Shown here: positions 18,735 through 28,129 of the stretch, piece by piece
Numbering within the stretch: position 1 is the stretch's first letter
Layout: each line of letters starts with the position of its first letter
Assembly: GCA_017430325.1 (NCBI GenBank)
Contig: JAFRNE010000037.1
Location: 102,963-166,962 of the forward strand
DNA length: 64,000 nt
Direction of reading: 5' to 3'
Source: Eubacterium sp.
Lineage (GTDB): Bacteria > Bacillota > Clostridia > Lachnospirales > Lachnospiraceae
The notes under the pieces: generated by a model
Databases searched by the model: none
What the model saw: the letters and a program-made list of their open reading frames with translations, nothing else
Told to the model about the DNA's origin: nothing
Position numbers and translations under genes: made by a program

Positions 18735-18775
18735 AAAGTGCTGGAGGATCGATCAATCCTTCAGCACTTTTATAT
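18735..18775. terminator. Bidirectional terminator
   Basis: AAAGTGCTGGAGGAT (18735-18749) pairs with ATCCTTCAGCACTTT (18756-18770) with one mismatch. T-rich tails occur on both sides. It serves the wall hydrolase gene on plus and the DUF3137-like gene on minus. Confidence 0.85.
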
Positions 18776-18855
18776 TATATGACCATACCGTAGACATCAG
18801 CGCTCTTTTATTGTATGACTACATCGCAGAAAACAGCAATCACTCGCTATCGGTA

Positions 18856-19746
18856 TTATGAAATCGTATTTCCCGATACACCTGCTACGCTATAAACAAT
18901 ATCGATCAGATTCTCGATAAGTCTTACATCCTCGGTAAGCTCCTGCATCTCTTTGTCATATTTAAGATTTCTCATCATCTTCGTATCGAAAGCGTCACGT
19001 CTTGTATTTATGGCGATATACAACCTGCCCTCCATGCAGGACAGTCCCACATTTCCATAGGTACGAACAATCTCAAGAAGCTTCTCCATCATCGGCGGTG
19101 TAAAAAGATAGAACGCATCCACACCTTCCTTTGCATAGGTATAGAAGTTCTTGTTAAACTCTACATTCTCCAGTTCAAGGCTCTGGTACTCGCCCTTCCT
19201 GAGATGGCGCACATGCCTGAACTTCTTCGAAGTCGTTCTGACGAAATCAGTCTGCTTAGGATAATCAAATACTATTATCCTTCCTCTGAAGTAAGTCGTT
19301 CTGCTCGTATTTCCATCGCTGTCCGTCGTCTCCTCCTCAATCTCAACGTCCGCCTGACTAAAGTGAACGCCTTTGTAGGAAGCCGAAAGATAATCCTCCG
19401 AATGATAGATATTTCCGGACGAAATAATATTCATGCTGCTGACAAACTGCGACGAAAAGCCTTCGTCCCATTCGTAATTCACATCCGTAAAATGCTGATT
19501 CAGCACAGCCTCCACCAGTTCCTTTTTATAGAGCGATGTGAACTCATTCTTCACCTTCTTTTTATTCACAAAAAGGTATATCGAAAACACTACCGGAAAT
19601 ATAAACAGCGGCCAGAACTTTCCATTATTTGCAACGAAGAAAAAGCTTAAGACAGCCACAATTATCAGCAGGACCGCCGTACCGGTCATGAGGTTGTATT
19701 TTTTCCTCAGGCTATTCAGTTTGTAAAAGGTTATTCTGTCTTCCAT
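18856..19746 (-). CDS. DUF3137-like membrane protein
   Basis: The 296-residue protein has two adjacent membrane segments near residues 20-60 (TGTAVLLIIVAVLSFFFVAN, then LFIFPVVFSIYLFV) and a large soluble C-terminal part with YKGVHFSQADVEIEEETTD and FRGRIIVFDYPK. The pattern fits the DUF3137 family, whose function is not known. It follows an M50-like gene by 58 nt in the same direction and is probably co-transcribed. Confidence 0.75.
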   Translation of the reverse strand: MEDRITFYKLNSLRKKYNLMTGTAVLLIIVAVLSFFFVANNGKFWPLFIFPVVFSIYLFVNKKKVKNEFTSLYKKELVEAVLNQHFTDVNYEWDEGFSSQFVSSMNIISSGNIYHSEDYLSASYKGVHFSQADVEIEEETTDSDGNTSRTTYFRGRIIVFDYPKQTDFVRTTSKKFRHVRHLRKGEYQSLELENVEFNKNFYTYAKEGVDAFYLFTPPMMEKLLEIVRTYGNVGLSCMEGRLYIAINTRRDAFDTKMMRNLKYDKEMQELTEDVRLIENLIDIVYSVAGVSGNTIS

Positions 19747-19804
19747 TCTACACTCTCTATCTCTATTCCCCGCCTGTTATTCATTCATAATACAGGCGCG
19801 TAAT

Positions 19805-20404
19805 TTATATAACATTCGTCAGTCTCAGGATAACCGTAATGATCAGTATGATGCACATGAAAAGTGGTATTCCTCTCACATAAACCTTGATGTCCGCCGT
19901 ACTCATGGTCATGTGAAAGAACATCGATATTCCGATATACGCGATTATGATCTTCAGCCAGAGCAGGCTAGACGGAAGCACAAACAGCGCGCAGTAGCAG
20001 CCGTAAACCACAACCGAACCGATCAGAAGCGGCGCACAGGAAATAAATATATTCTGAAGTGAAACCACCAGCTTATTTCCCTTATTGCGGAAATACACAT
20101 GTCCGAGCGAATTCTCATCCTTCTTGAAAGGAGCCACCTCTATGACCTTCGCACCCGTTACATAAGCGAAGAAGGCATGTGACAGCTCGTGCAGCACAAC
20201 TCCCGGTATCGTCAGATAATTGATGAGTCCATGTGCGAGCCATGGATCCACAACTATTCCGAGAAGTGTCGCTATCGCCTCACCCACAAGCTGTATGAAG
20301 AATCCGACTATTATTATCGCGAATGGCAGAAGAACTGCAACCACCACCGAAAACAGCACCGGGATCGAATGTATTTTATTATAAACATCAATAAAACCCT
20401 GCAT
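19805..20404 (-). CDS. M50-like membrane metalloprotease homolog
   Basis: The 199-residue protein has four to five membrane segments and the zinc-protease motif HELSH within VVLHELSHAFFAYVTGAKVI, close to the M50 site-2-protease pattern. A second conserved metal ligand (such as NxxPxxxLD) is not visible, so activity is uncertain. AGGAGG precedes the ATG. Upstream, a near-palindrome ATACCA/TGGTAT (about 20437-20457) lies just before a TATAAT and could be an operator. Confidence 0.7.
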   Translation of the reverse strand: MQGFIDVYNKIHSIPVLFSVVVAVLLPFAIIIVGFFIQLVGEAIATLLGIVVDPWLAHGLINYLTIPGVVLHELSHAFFAYVTGAKVIEVAPFKKDENSLGHVYFRNKGNKLVVSLQNIFISCAPLLIGSVVVYGCYCALFVLPSSLLWLKIIIAYIGISMFFHMTMSTADIKVYVRGIPLFMCIILIITVILRLTNVI

Positions 20405-20599
20405 AATAAATACCTCCTGTGAAAGAAATTATATCATATACCAAGATAATATGGTATCATATTTATATATGCGGCATTATACAAAAAAGTATTATCCGGC
20501 AGCTGAATAACAATAATATAACAGTATCATCCGGCATCAAAAAATCATTTATTCAGCAGCACCATCATGGTCATCATATTAAATAAAGGATGTATCGAT

Positions 20600-21667
20600 A
20601 TGATCAAATTCATCACAGGGATCTTTAGCCTTGCAGCAGACGAGATTAAAAACTGGATACATAACAACCATGGTTCTCTCTTCAGCTATCTCTTAAAGTT
20701 TCTTCTTGCTATGCTTGTCTTTATTATCGTGAGAGATATCCTGACCTCCATCATCACGAAGATCATCACCAACCAGACCATGGTTCCTGTCAGCTTCAGG
20801 GACCTGAGCGGTTCAAGAAATACGCAGCTGGCCTTTATTGTCATGTCCTTCACCAAATACGTCATTCTGACCTTCCTGCTCTATGAGATAATACTCCAGC
20901 TGAACGTCGTGGAGGTAGACCCACTTGCAACGATAACCATCTCCTCCGGAATCATAATCATCCTTGTCATTCAGGGGTATTTTACCAAAAAGATCCGAAG
21001 GATATTTCAGCTTTCAAAAAGCATAATAAAAGGCCGCGAGGTAGTTCTGCAGGATTCGAAGGAGATCCCTCTCCCGAATCTTTCGCGCTACAGCGACACC
21101 GGCAAGGTGATTTATAAGGTATTTTCTCTCTTTGGAAAGCTGATAGGCCTTCTCGTTGCGGTCATAATCGTATTTCTCATTAATCAGGGCATCTCCTACG
21201 TTATCGATTCAAGAGGCGAGGATATAACCTATCTTCTAAAATATCCGGAATATAAAATACACGCAGAAACAAATACAATATTCAGCTTCGGCGACGAGGA
21301 TTCCACTCCTCTTCCGCTGGACCTCGGTGGCGGCGTAAAGGTGCGTACCGACGGCAGGCTGAACATCATCTACATCAATAACCACCAGGTCGGCATAAAC
21401 ACCTCCGACCGAAAATACAAGTTCTACGGTGTTTCCATCAACCAGGCCGAGATAACTGCAGCCCGCGTGACCAGCTACAAATACGACGACAACATCAAGA
21501 TCGAGCAGAACCTGAGCGGTATACATTCCAACTCATATATCTACTACAATCTTGAGAATAACGACTGCCTGGTGCTGACGGTCAACAGAACCTCAAACCG
21601 AGTCGCAAGCATGACTTACTTCACCGATTTCAGACTCATCGCCGATATTCTGAATATACCTTACTAA
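20600..21667 (+). CDS. Integral membrane protein, distantly MscS-like topology
   Basis: The 355-residue protein has four predicted membrane segments near residues 30-55, 75-100, 108-130 and 178-205, followed by about 150 residues of soluble C-terminus. The order of the first three recalls MscS-type channels (QLNVVEVDPLATITISSG), but the pore helix pattern and beta domain are not clear, so the function is open. AAAGGA lies 9 nt before the ATG at 20600; an upstream ATG at 20567 has no site. It diverges from the M50-like gene. Confidence 0.6.
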   Translation: MIKFITGIFSLAADEIKNWIHNNHGSLFSYLLKFLLAMLVFIIVRDILTSIITKIITNQTMVPVSFRDLSGSRNTQLAFIVMSFTKYVILTFLLYEIILQLNVVEVDPLATITISSGIIIILVIQGYFTKKIRRIFQLSKSIIKGREVVLQDSKEIPLPNLSRYSDTGKVIYKVFSLFGKLIGLLVAVIIVFLINQGISYVIDSRGEDITYLLKYPEYKIHAETNTIFSFGDEDSTPLPLDLGGGVKVRTDGRLNIIYINNHQVGINTSDRKYKFYGVSINQAEITAARVTSYKYDDNIKIEQNLSGIHSNSYIYYNLENNDCLVLTVNRTSNRVASMTYFTDFRLIADILNIPY

Positions 21668-21766
21668 ACTGGTCATAAAAAACAAACTACTCAAATATTA
21701 TTTTTTTATATACGATTTTTGTAGTATAATAACTGATAATGTTTTATTAACCGAAAGGAAATCATT

Positions 21767-22795
21767 ATGTGGATCGCATCTAACTGGAAAGATTATGAAA
21801 TACTCGACTGCTCCCGCGGCGAGAAGCTTGAGCGCTGGGCAGATCAGATACTCCTCAGACCTGACCCTCAGGTACTGTGGAATACACCTAAGAAAATAAG
21901 AGAATGGAAGAAGCTGAATGCTCACTATCACAGAAGCGATAAGGGCGGCGGAAGCTGGGAGTTCTTCGATCTCCCTGAGGAATGGACAATCAACTATACG
22001 CTTCCTGACATATCAAATAATGGCGATACAAACAACGGATCCGACGACAAAGCATCCGGTGGATCAATGCGTGACACTCTCACCTTCCATCTGAAACCAT
22101 TCTCCTTCAAGCATACAGGCCTCTTCCCGGAGCAGGCTGTAAACTGGGACTGGACTTATACTCTGATACGCAACCGCATCCTGCAGAACAGCGGATCACC
22201 AGCCGGCAGCGGAAACAATACTTCAGTCGGCAGCAATAATTCAGCAGGTAATAATTCGAATAACTCCACCGAGAAAAAAGTAAAGGTACTCAATCTCTTC
22301 GCCTACACAGGCGGTGCAACCCTTGCCGCTGCAGCTGCAGGAGCTGCCGTAACCCACGTTGACGCATCAAAGGGTATGGTAAGCTGGGCGAAGGAAAATG
22401 CAGCCTCCTCAGGCCTTTCAGATACACCTATCAGATGGCTCGTTGATGACTGCAAGAAATTCGTTGAACGTGAAATACGCCGCGGCAACCACTACGACGG
22501 TATCATCATGGATCCTCCTTCCTACGGAAGAGGCCCTAAGGGTGAAATATGGAAGATGGAGGATAGCATTTACGAGCTTGTTGATCTGACCGCTCAGCTC
22601 CTCTCAGATGATCCACTCTTCTTCCTCATCAATTCATACACAACAGGACTTGCACCTGCAGTCCTTACATACATTATGTCAACCATAATCATTCCGACTC
22701 ACGGCGGCTCAGTAGAGAGCTCCGAGATCGGACTTCCGGTAACCGCAAGTAAGCTTGTTCTCCCATGCGGCGCAAGCGGCCGATGGAGCAGGTAA
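21767..22795 (+). CDS. SAM-dependent RNA methyltransferase, RlmI/COG1092 type
   Basis: The 342-residue protein has a class I methyltransferase core: motif I VLNLFAYTGGATLAAAAAG, the acidic loop VTHVDASKGMVSWAKEN, and motif IV IIMDPPSYGRGPKGE. These match the COG1092 group that methylates rRNA cytosines or related sites. The usual N-terminal PUA domain is replaced by a shorter region, and a Ser/Asn/Gly-rich linker of about 30 residues (SPAGSGNNTSVGSNNSAGNN) interrupts the protein before motif I. GAAAGGA precedes the ATG and TATAAT lies at 21725-21730. Confidence 0.82.
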   Translation: MWIASNWKDYEILDCSRGEKLERWADQILLRPDPQVLWNTPKKIREWKKLNAHYHRSDKGGGSWEFFDLPEEWTINYTLPDISNNGDTNNGSDDKASGGSMRDTLTFHLKPFSFKHTGLFPEQAVNWDWTYTLIRNRILQNSGSPAGSGNNTSVGSNNSAGNNSNNSTEKKVKVLNLFAYTGGATLAAAAAGAAVTHVDASKGMVSWAKENAASSGLSDTPIRWLVDDCKKFVEREIRRGNHYDGIIMDPPSYGRGPKGEIWKMEDSIYELVDLTAQLLSDDPLFFLINSYTTGLAPAVLTYIMSTIIIPTHGGSVESSEIGLPVTASKLVLPCGASGRWSR

Positions 22796-22810
22796 ACCAA
22801 TATATGTAAA

Positions 22811-22853
22811 AAACCTTAAAGGGGATGGGCTTTGCCCATCCCCTTTAAGGTTT
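22811..22853. terminator. Bidirectional terminator with perfect 20-bp stem
   Basis: AAACCTTAAAGGGGATGGGC (22811-22830) is exactly complementary to 22834-22853, with a TTT loop. It lies between the converging methyltransferase and rubrerythrin genes. Confidence 0.9.
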
Positions 22854-22871
22854 CTAATGTTTATTCGTATT

Positions 22872-23534
22872 TTAGTAATTCTCCTCATGAACCTCGAAGA
22901 AGCTCTGCGGATGATTACATACAGGGCAAACTTCAGGAGCCGCTGTTCCAACTACGATATGTCCACAGTTGCGGCACTCCCAAACCTTTACTATACTCTT
23001 TTCGAATACCTGAGCAGTCTCAACGTTCTTAAGAAGTGCACGATATCTCTCCTCGTGATGCTTCTCGATCTCACCAACGCCTCTGAACTTAGCTGCAAGC
23101 TCTGGGAAGCCCTCTTCCTCAGCAGTCTTTGCGAAGCCTTCATACATATCTGTCCACTCATAGTTCTCGCCGTCAGCTGCTGCTGCAAGGTTAGCCTTTG
23201 TATCACCGATACCGCCAAGCTCCTTGAACCACATCTTTGCATGCTCCTTCTCATTGTCAGCTGTCTTAAGGAAAAGTGCTGAGATCTGCTCATAGCCTTC
23301 CTTCTTAGCTACTGATGCAAAATATGTATATTTATTTCTTGCCTGAGACTCGCCTGCGAAAGCTGTCTGAAGATTCTTCTCTGTCTGTGTTCCTGCGTAT
23401 TTATTTGCCACTACTTTTTCCTCCTCTACAAGTTCAAGATTATCCCCTGTTGCCTTACAAACCGGACAAACCGGTGTTTCACCGTCCGGTACCTCAAATA
23501 CTGCGCCGCAAACCTTACATCTGTATTTTGCCAT
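22872..23534 (-). CDS. Rubrerythrin with rubredoxin domains at both ends
   Basis: This 220-residue non-heme iron protein reduces peroxides in anaerobes. It has an N-terminal rubredoxin-like centre ([17 protein letters not shown]; residues 6-26), a central diiron four-helix bundle with the ligand motifs [12 protein letters not shown] and [10 protein letters not shown], and a second C-terminal rubredoxin centre (CRNCGH, CPVCN). Most rubrerythrins carry only one. AGGAGG precedes the ATG. It is a single gene with strong terminators on both sides. Confidence 0.93.
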   Translation of the reverse strand: MAKYRCKVCGAVFEVPDGETPVCPVCKATGDNLELVEEEKVVANKYAGTQTEKNLQTAFAGESQARNKYTYFASVAKKEGYEQISALFLKTADNEKEHAKMWFKELGGIGDTKANLAAAADGENYEWTDMYEGFAKTAEEEGFPELAAKFRGVGEIEKHHEERYRALLKNVETAQVFEKSIVKVWECRNCGHIVVGTAAPEVCPVCNHPQSFFEVHEENY

Positions 23535-23562
23535 AATGCAATCCTCCTTATCATTATATTCA

Positions 23563-23612
23563 ATAGCAAAAATGGTAGAAGCCCTTACTACTGACTTCTA
23601 CCATTTTACCAT
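23563..23612 (-). terminator. Terminator of the galactanase gene
   Basis: AAAATGGTAGAAG (23569-23581) and CTTCTACCATTTT (23595-23607) form a perfect 13-bp stem on the minus strand, followed by a T-run. It lies 30 nt after the galactanase stop. Confidence 0.85.
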
Positions 23613-23638
23613 ATTATTGTTGTTTCATAAACTACTTT

Positions 23639-26104
23639 TTACTCTTCTTTTTTGTCATCATCTTTCTTTTCAGACTCGTCATCGCCATCGGTTTTAACCT
23701 TCTTCCTGGCGCCTGCGATTATCGCAACAAGTACTCCGAGAACAACTACACCGCCACCAACAAATGCAGCTATCGTAGCATCAGGTGAAAGATGCTTCTT
23801 CTTTTTAGGCTTAGCACCGTCCGCCTCGGTCGTATCCTTCTTGTCATCAGCAGCAGGTTCTACTGTATCGTCCTGAGTATTGTTTTCCATACCCGGCATG
23901 ATTCCGCCGCCCTCTGATGTGCTGTAGAGATAGAAATCATCCCATGCTCCCCAGGCACCCTTAGCAGCCTTTACGGAAATACCGATGGTAAGAGCCATAC
24001 CATCCTCTTCGATAACGATATCCTCTATCTCAGGATTCTGGTACTGCTGCCAAGATGTAACTCCTGTAAGCACTTCATAGCTGTTTGTATCTGTCTTTGC
24101 ATAAAGCTTGAACTCAGGATCAGAACCTGCGTCACCGCCCTCGATCCAGGTTCCCAGCTTGTAGGTACCCTTCTTAAGGTAAACTGTCTGCTCAACCTTA
24201 TAATTGATATCTTCGTCATCCCAGAAGTGGAGGCAGTACTCACCGCTTCTTACGTTACTGCTGTCGTTCTTTCTGTCTACGCAAGGCTTTGTTCCGTTCA
24301 CATTATCTGTGATCTTCCACGCTCCCATTGAAGCATCTTCGAAGCCCGGATTAGTAAGAAGATTGTCTGAATTAAGTCTCAGTTCTCCTACGATCTCAAT
24401 GACTTCCTCACCAATGATGATGTCACCTCTAACATCATAAACACCGCTTCCGCTCTTTTTTGCATCCTGAATATCATTTATTGCCCAGGCAACAGGAATC
24501 TCCTCTGTCGAGCCATCTGTATAATAAAGTATTGCTGTTTCCGGCATCACTATCTCTTCTGTAAGTCCGAAAGTAACCGGATCAACCTTAATATTAATGA
24601 TGCCGAACGGTGCATTTGTACCTGTTCTGATATAGTTAAATACCTTCAGTGACTCAAGCGGATGGCCTGAGAAATCAAAGAGCGCCTGGTTATCAACCGC
24701 CGAACCGCCGAACCATGTTGCTGCATCCTCGTCGTATTCGCCACTGGCTGAAGAAGCCCAGCCTGAACCGTATTTCTCCCAGAGAGCCATATTTGTTTCA
24801 TAGCTTCCTGTACCGCCTGCATCCTTAACGGTCTCTACAGGTATCCATGCCGGCTCCCACCAGAATACGCCTATACCAAGCTCACCAAAGCCTGCAACGA
24901 CCTCAGTAACATCATGCACGAGGTTAACCTGACCCTGCTCTGAAACAGCGTATTTCATATCAACGCCTGAGGTACCTTCGCCGATGGTATTTCCGGTTCC
25001 GTCACCGTCTGCCAGTGTATAAGCATAAGAAGTTTCAACAATCATTACCTTCTTATTGAAGTTGTCTGCAACGTTGTGGAGCTGCTCAGCAAGATTCTCA
25101 TAGCTTCCATGCCAGTATGGATAGAAGGATGAAGCAAATATTTCATAGTCAACCCCGTTGTTATCAAGATATCTTGCATATGCATAATACTTGTTATCCT
25201 GTGCATCTGTAAAATGTACTGCTCTCAGGATGCTTGGATCAACCTCGTGAACCGCATCACAGCCGGCCTTTATAAGTGTACAGATAGGAGTCCACTCCTT
25301 CTCACCGCACATACCGGTTGTTGTCTCATTACCGATCTGAACCATGGTAACGTTAACGCCTGCATCCTTAAGCTTCTTCACACAGTCATAAGTATAATCA
25401 TGAAGTGCCTTAGTCTTGGTTTCAAGATCCATATCTACCCATGCCTTAGGTGCATTCTGCTTTGAAGGATCTGCCCAGAAGTCAGAATAGTGGAAATCGA
25501 TGAGAACCTTGAGACCTGCTTCTGTAGCATATTTGCCCATGGTTATAACTCTGTCGATGTCACAGTTTCCGCCGCCGTAGCCCTTTCCTGATCCATCATA
25601 AGGATCATTCCAGAGTCTGAGACGTACCGAATTGATTCCTGAATCATAAAGGAGTTTGAAGAAACCCACCTCATCAAGGAGATTTCCTTCAAAATCATAA
25701 TATTTAACGCCGCTTTCAATCTCTGAAAGGTAAGACGAAACATCCACACCTGTGTAGAAATCATCGGAAAGCTCGATCTTCTTAACATAGAGTCCTGCAT
25801 CAACAGCAGTACCGTCTCCTGCATCACCACTTGTTGCGATGAGAAGATCATCATTTCCATCCGGAGATACCACAAGAAGTGGTGCATCCTCTTCCGTATC
25901 CTCTGTATCTGTTTCACCGCCCTCCTGTGTTGCTATGAGAAGCGGAACCTCATCTGTACTTTCCTCAGAGGCTTCCTCAGATACCGTTGTATCTTCAGTT
26001 TTTTCCTCAGTGTCTGCGAAGCTTACCTTCGTAGTTCCCATTGAGAGTATCAATGCTGCCGCAACTGTTACGGCTGAAGTTTTCTTTAAAAAATATTTGA
26101 ACAT
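23639..26104 (-). CDS. Membrane-anchored GH53 endo-beta-1,4-galactanase with CBM61-like domain
   Basis: The 821-residue product has a signal peptide (MFKYFLKKTSAVTVAAALIL), a Thr/Glu-rich spacer, and a GH53 catalytic domain from about residue 115 to 515. The acid/base Glu is in MVQIGNETTTG and the nucleophile Glu in KVMIVETSYAY. A Big_4-like Ig module (TDGSTEEIPVAWA) and a CBM61-like galactan-binding module (NLLTNPGFEDASMGAWKITD) follow. The tail has a TM helix plus Lys-rich anchor. It should cut pectic galactan at the cell surface. The ATG at 26104 has AAAGGA upstream; a GTG at 26158 is rejected. It lies 69 nt after a LacI gene. Confidence 0.93.
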   Translation of the reverse strand: MFKYFLKKTSAVTVAAALILSMGTTKVSFADTEEKTEDTTVSEEASEESTDEVPLLIATQEGGETDTEDTEEDAPLLVVSPDGNDDLLIATSGDAGDGTAVDAGLYVKKIELSDDFYTGVDVSSYLSEIESGVKYYDFEGNLLDEVGFFKLLYDSGINSVRLRLWNDPYDGSGKGYGGGNCDIDRVITMGKYATEAGLKVLIDFHYSDFWADPSKQNAPKAWVDMDLETKTKALHDYTYDCVKKLKDAGVNVTMVQIGNETTTGMCGEKEWTPICTLIKAGCDAVHEVDPSILRAVHFTDAQDNKYYAYARYLDNNGVDYEIFASSFYPYWHGSYENLAEQLHNVADNFNKKVMIVETSYAYTLADGDGTGNTIGEGTSGVDMKYAVSEQGQVNLVHDVTEVVAGFGELGIGVFWWEPAWIPVETVKDAGGTGSYETNMALWEKYGSGWASSASGEYDEDAATWFGGSAVDNQALFDFSGHPLESLKVFNYIRTGTNAPFGIINIKVDPVTFGLTEEIVMPETAILYYTDGSTEEIPVAWAINDIQDAKKSGSGVYDVRGDIIIGEEVIEIVGELRLNSDNLLTNPGFEDASMGAWKITDNVNGTKPCVDRKNDSSNVRSGEYCLHFWDDEDINYKVEQTVYLKKGTYKLGTWIEGGDAGSDPEFKLYAKTDTNSYEVLTGVTSWQQYQNPEIEDIVIEEDGMALTIGISVKAAKGAWGAWDDFYLYSTSEGGGIMPGMENNTQDDTVEPAADDKKDTTEADGAKPKKKKHLSPDATIAAFVGGGVVVLGVLVAIIAGARKKVKTDGDDESEKKDDDKKEE

Positions 26105-26173
26105 ATAGCTTATTTTCCTTTTTAATCCTGAACAGTAGTTTCTATCTTCGGCTGACACCTTTAGGTGCAGCTA

Positions 26174-27169
26174 TCACTGGGTACTATCTTTTAGTATCAC
26201 CTCATATGAGGTTTCAGTTCTGTTTTTCACCGCCTTGCCCTCTATCTTATCTATGAGCGTTCTTGCCGCAACTGCGCCGAGGTTCTCATCATCAAAATTA
26301 AGCGAGGTTACTGACGGTACCATATTTTTCAGTATTGAGCTGTTATAGAAGGATGCAACTCTTATATCCTCAGGTATACGTATCTCCTCGTTTCTGCATT
26401 TGGTGATAACCTGTCCGGCTATCGCATCATCCATACAGATAACTCCGTCCACCTTTCTTCTTATAAGCTCGTCTATAATTGCCATTATCTTTATCGGATC
26501 ACTGGAATTAAGAAATACAAGCGATTGATCGACTTCTATTCCCTTATCTTCAAATGCCTGAAGGAATCCATTGTATCTCGTCCTGGTGATAACATGATTG
26601 ATATCACCGCCGATTATCGCAAGCTTCCTCATACCCTTCGATAGAAGTATTCCGGTAAGCTCCCTGCAGGCCCCAAAATTGTTATTATCTATCTGTATTA
26701 TCTCTTTATCATCGCTGCTTCCTATGGCAACGAATGGTATTCCCGAATGCTTCAGATATTCAGCAGGTCGGTCATTTATAAGAGTTCTAGTAAGTATTAC
26801 TCCGTCTACCTTCTGATTCTCTACGATACGTTTCAGATTATAGTATTTATCATTATCTACAAAGGTAATAAGGATATCATATCCATTCTCGGTAGTAACC
26901 TTATTTACACCCAGAACACATTTCTGGAAAAACGGAAGATCAACGGCCTCATAATCTTCAGGCCAGACAACCGCGATATTATAGGTTTTCTTCTGTGCAA
27001 GACCTTTAGCCATAGGATTAGGCCTGTAATTATGTGCCGAAATATAATCCAGCACTCTAGTTCTGGTTTCCTCACTTATCCTGCCCTTTCCCGAAACCGC
27101 ACGGGAAACAGTAGTTTTCGAAACCCCTAATTCTCTTGCTATGTCATCGATAGTTATCTTCTCTTCCAT
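26174..27169 (-). CDS. LacI-family transcriptional regulator
   Basis: The 331-residue protein has an N-terminal HTH (TIDDIARELGVSKTTVSRAV, residues 6-25) with the hinge helix, then a periplasmic-binding-protein-like sensor domain (INHVITRTRYNGFLQAFED, VDGVICMDDAIAGQVITK). It probably represses local genes until an oligosaccharide binds. It lies between the sugar-import operon terminator and the galactanase gene, so it may control galactan use, maltodextrin use, or both. Start ATG is preceded by AAGAAGG. Confidence 0.92.
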   Translation of the reverse strand: MEEKITIDDIARELGVSKTTVSRAVSGKGRISEETRTRVLDYISAHNYRPNPMAKGLAQKKTYNIAVVWPEDYEAVDLPFFQKCVLGVNKVTTENGYDILITFVDNDKYYNLKRIVENQKVDGVILTRTLINDRPAEYLKHSGIPFVAIGSSDDKEIIQIDNNNFGACRELTGILLSKGMRKLAIIGGDINHVITRTRYNGFLQAFEDKGIEVDQSLVFLNSSDPIKIMAIIDELIRRKVDGVICMDDAIAGQVITKCRNEEIRIPEDIRVASFYNSSILKNMVPSVTSLNFDDENLGAVAARTLIDKIEGKAVKNRTETSYEVILKDSTQ

Positions 27170-27184
27170 AAGCTTTGCCTTCTT

Positions 27185-27236
27185 TTAAAAAAATCGGGAC
27201 CGGCCAGTCACTTTTTATAACTGAACCGGTCCCGAA
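27185..27236 (-). terminator. Terminator of the sugar ABC operon
   Basis: CGGGACCGG (27195-27203) pairs with CCGGTCCCG (27226-27234), followed on the minus strand by ATTTTTTT. It ends the binding-protein/permease operon before the LacI gene. Confidence 0.9.
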
Positions 27237-27271
27237 AACATTAAACCATTTAAACTATGAACGTCGCAGGA

Positions 27272-28129
27272 TTAACCCTTAACGGCACCGCCTGTAACAC
27301 CTTCAACGTAGTACTTCTGTAACAACATGAAGAGTATAGTTACCGGTACTGCTACCAGAATACCACCGGCACAGAACCTGGTGAAATATCCCTGGTAATC
27401 ATTTGTCCAAACCCATCTCTGGAGACCGACAGCAACGTTGTAGCTGTCACTCTTACCAAATGCTACGTATGATGCGAAGATGTAATCACACCATGGAGCC
27501 ATGAATGCTACCAACAGCTGGTATATAATGATAGGTTTTGAAAGTGGAGCTATAAGAATGTTCAGTATCTGCATTCTTGTTGCACCATCAATTCTTGCCG
27601 CTTCATCAAGCGACCTTGGAATAGTATCGAAGTATCCTTTACATACGTAGTATCCCATTCCTGAGCCTGCTGCTGAGATAAGAATGAGTCCTGGAATAGC
27701 ACCTTCCTGAGTAAGTCCGAGTTCCTTAAGAAGGAAATACAGACAGATCATTGTAAGGAAGCCAGGGAACATTCCAAGAACGAGCCAGATATTCATAAGA
27801 AGCTTTCTTCCTGTGAATCTCATTCTTGAAAGTGCGTAGCTGACGCAGACAACAACAAAACTCTGTATAATAGTAACTGCAACTGCGATTATGAAGGTAT
27901 TGAGATACCATCTCATAAACTTGCTGTCCTTAGTGAAGAGGAACTTGTATGAATCAAGTGTCCATCTCTTAGGAAGCAGGTAATTAACCATACCGCCACC
28001 GCCATCTGCTGCAGAATAACCTCTGAAGCTCTGAAGGACGAGGCATACAAATGGGAATAACCAAATAATACTAATTATTACAAGTATTACATAGGATACC
28101 GCAAGATTTGCTTTTCTTTTCGCTCTCAT
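27272..28129 (-). CDS. Sugar ABC permease, MalG/MdxG/GanQ type
   Basis: The 285-residue inner-membrane protein has six predicted helices and the cytoplasmic EAA loop DEAARIDGATRMQILNILIA, which docks the ATPase. It would form the import channel with the preceding permease. Its ATG overlaps the preceding stop by one base, so the two are coupled. No ATPase gene lies nearby; as in other Firmicutes, a shared MsmX-like ATPase elsewhere is likely (inference). Substrate could be maltodextrin or galacto-oligosaccharide. Confidence 0.9.
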   Translation of the reverse strand: MRAKRKANLAVSYVILVIISIIWLFPFVCLVLQSFRGYSAADGGGGMVNYLLPKRWTLDSYKFLFTKDSKFMRWYLNTFIIAVAVTIIQSFVVVCVSYALSRMRFTGRKLLMNIWLVLGMFPGFLTMICLYFLLKELGLTQEGAIPGLILISAAGSGMGYYVCKGYFDTIPRSLDEAARIDGATRMQILNILIAPLSKPIIIYQLLVAFMAPWCDYIFASYVAFGKSDSYNVAVGLQRWVWTNDYQGYFTRFCAGGILVAVPVTILFMLLQKYYVEGVTGGAVKG

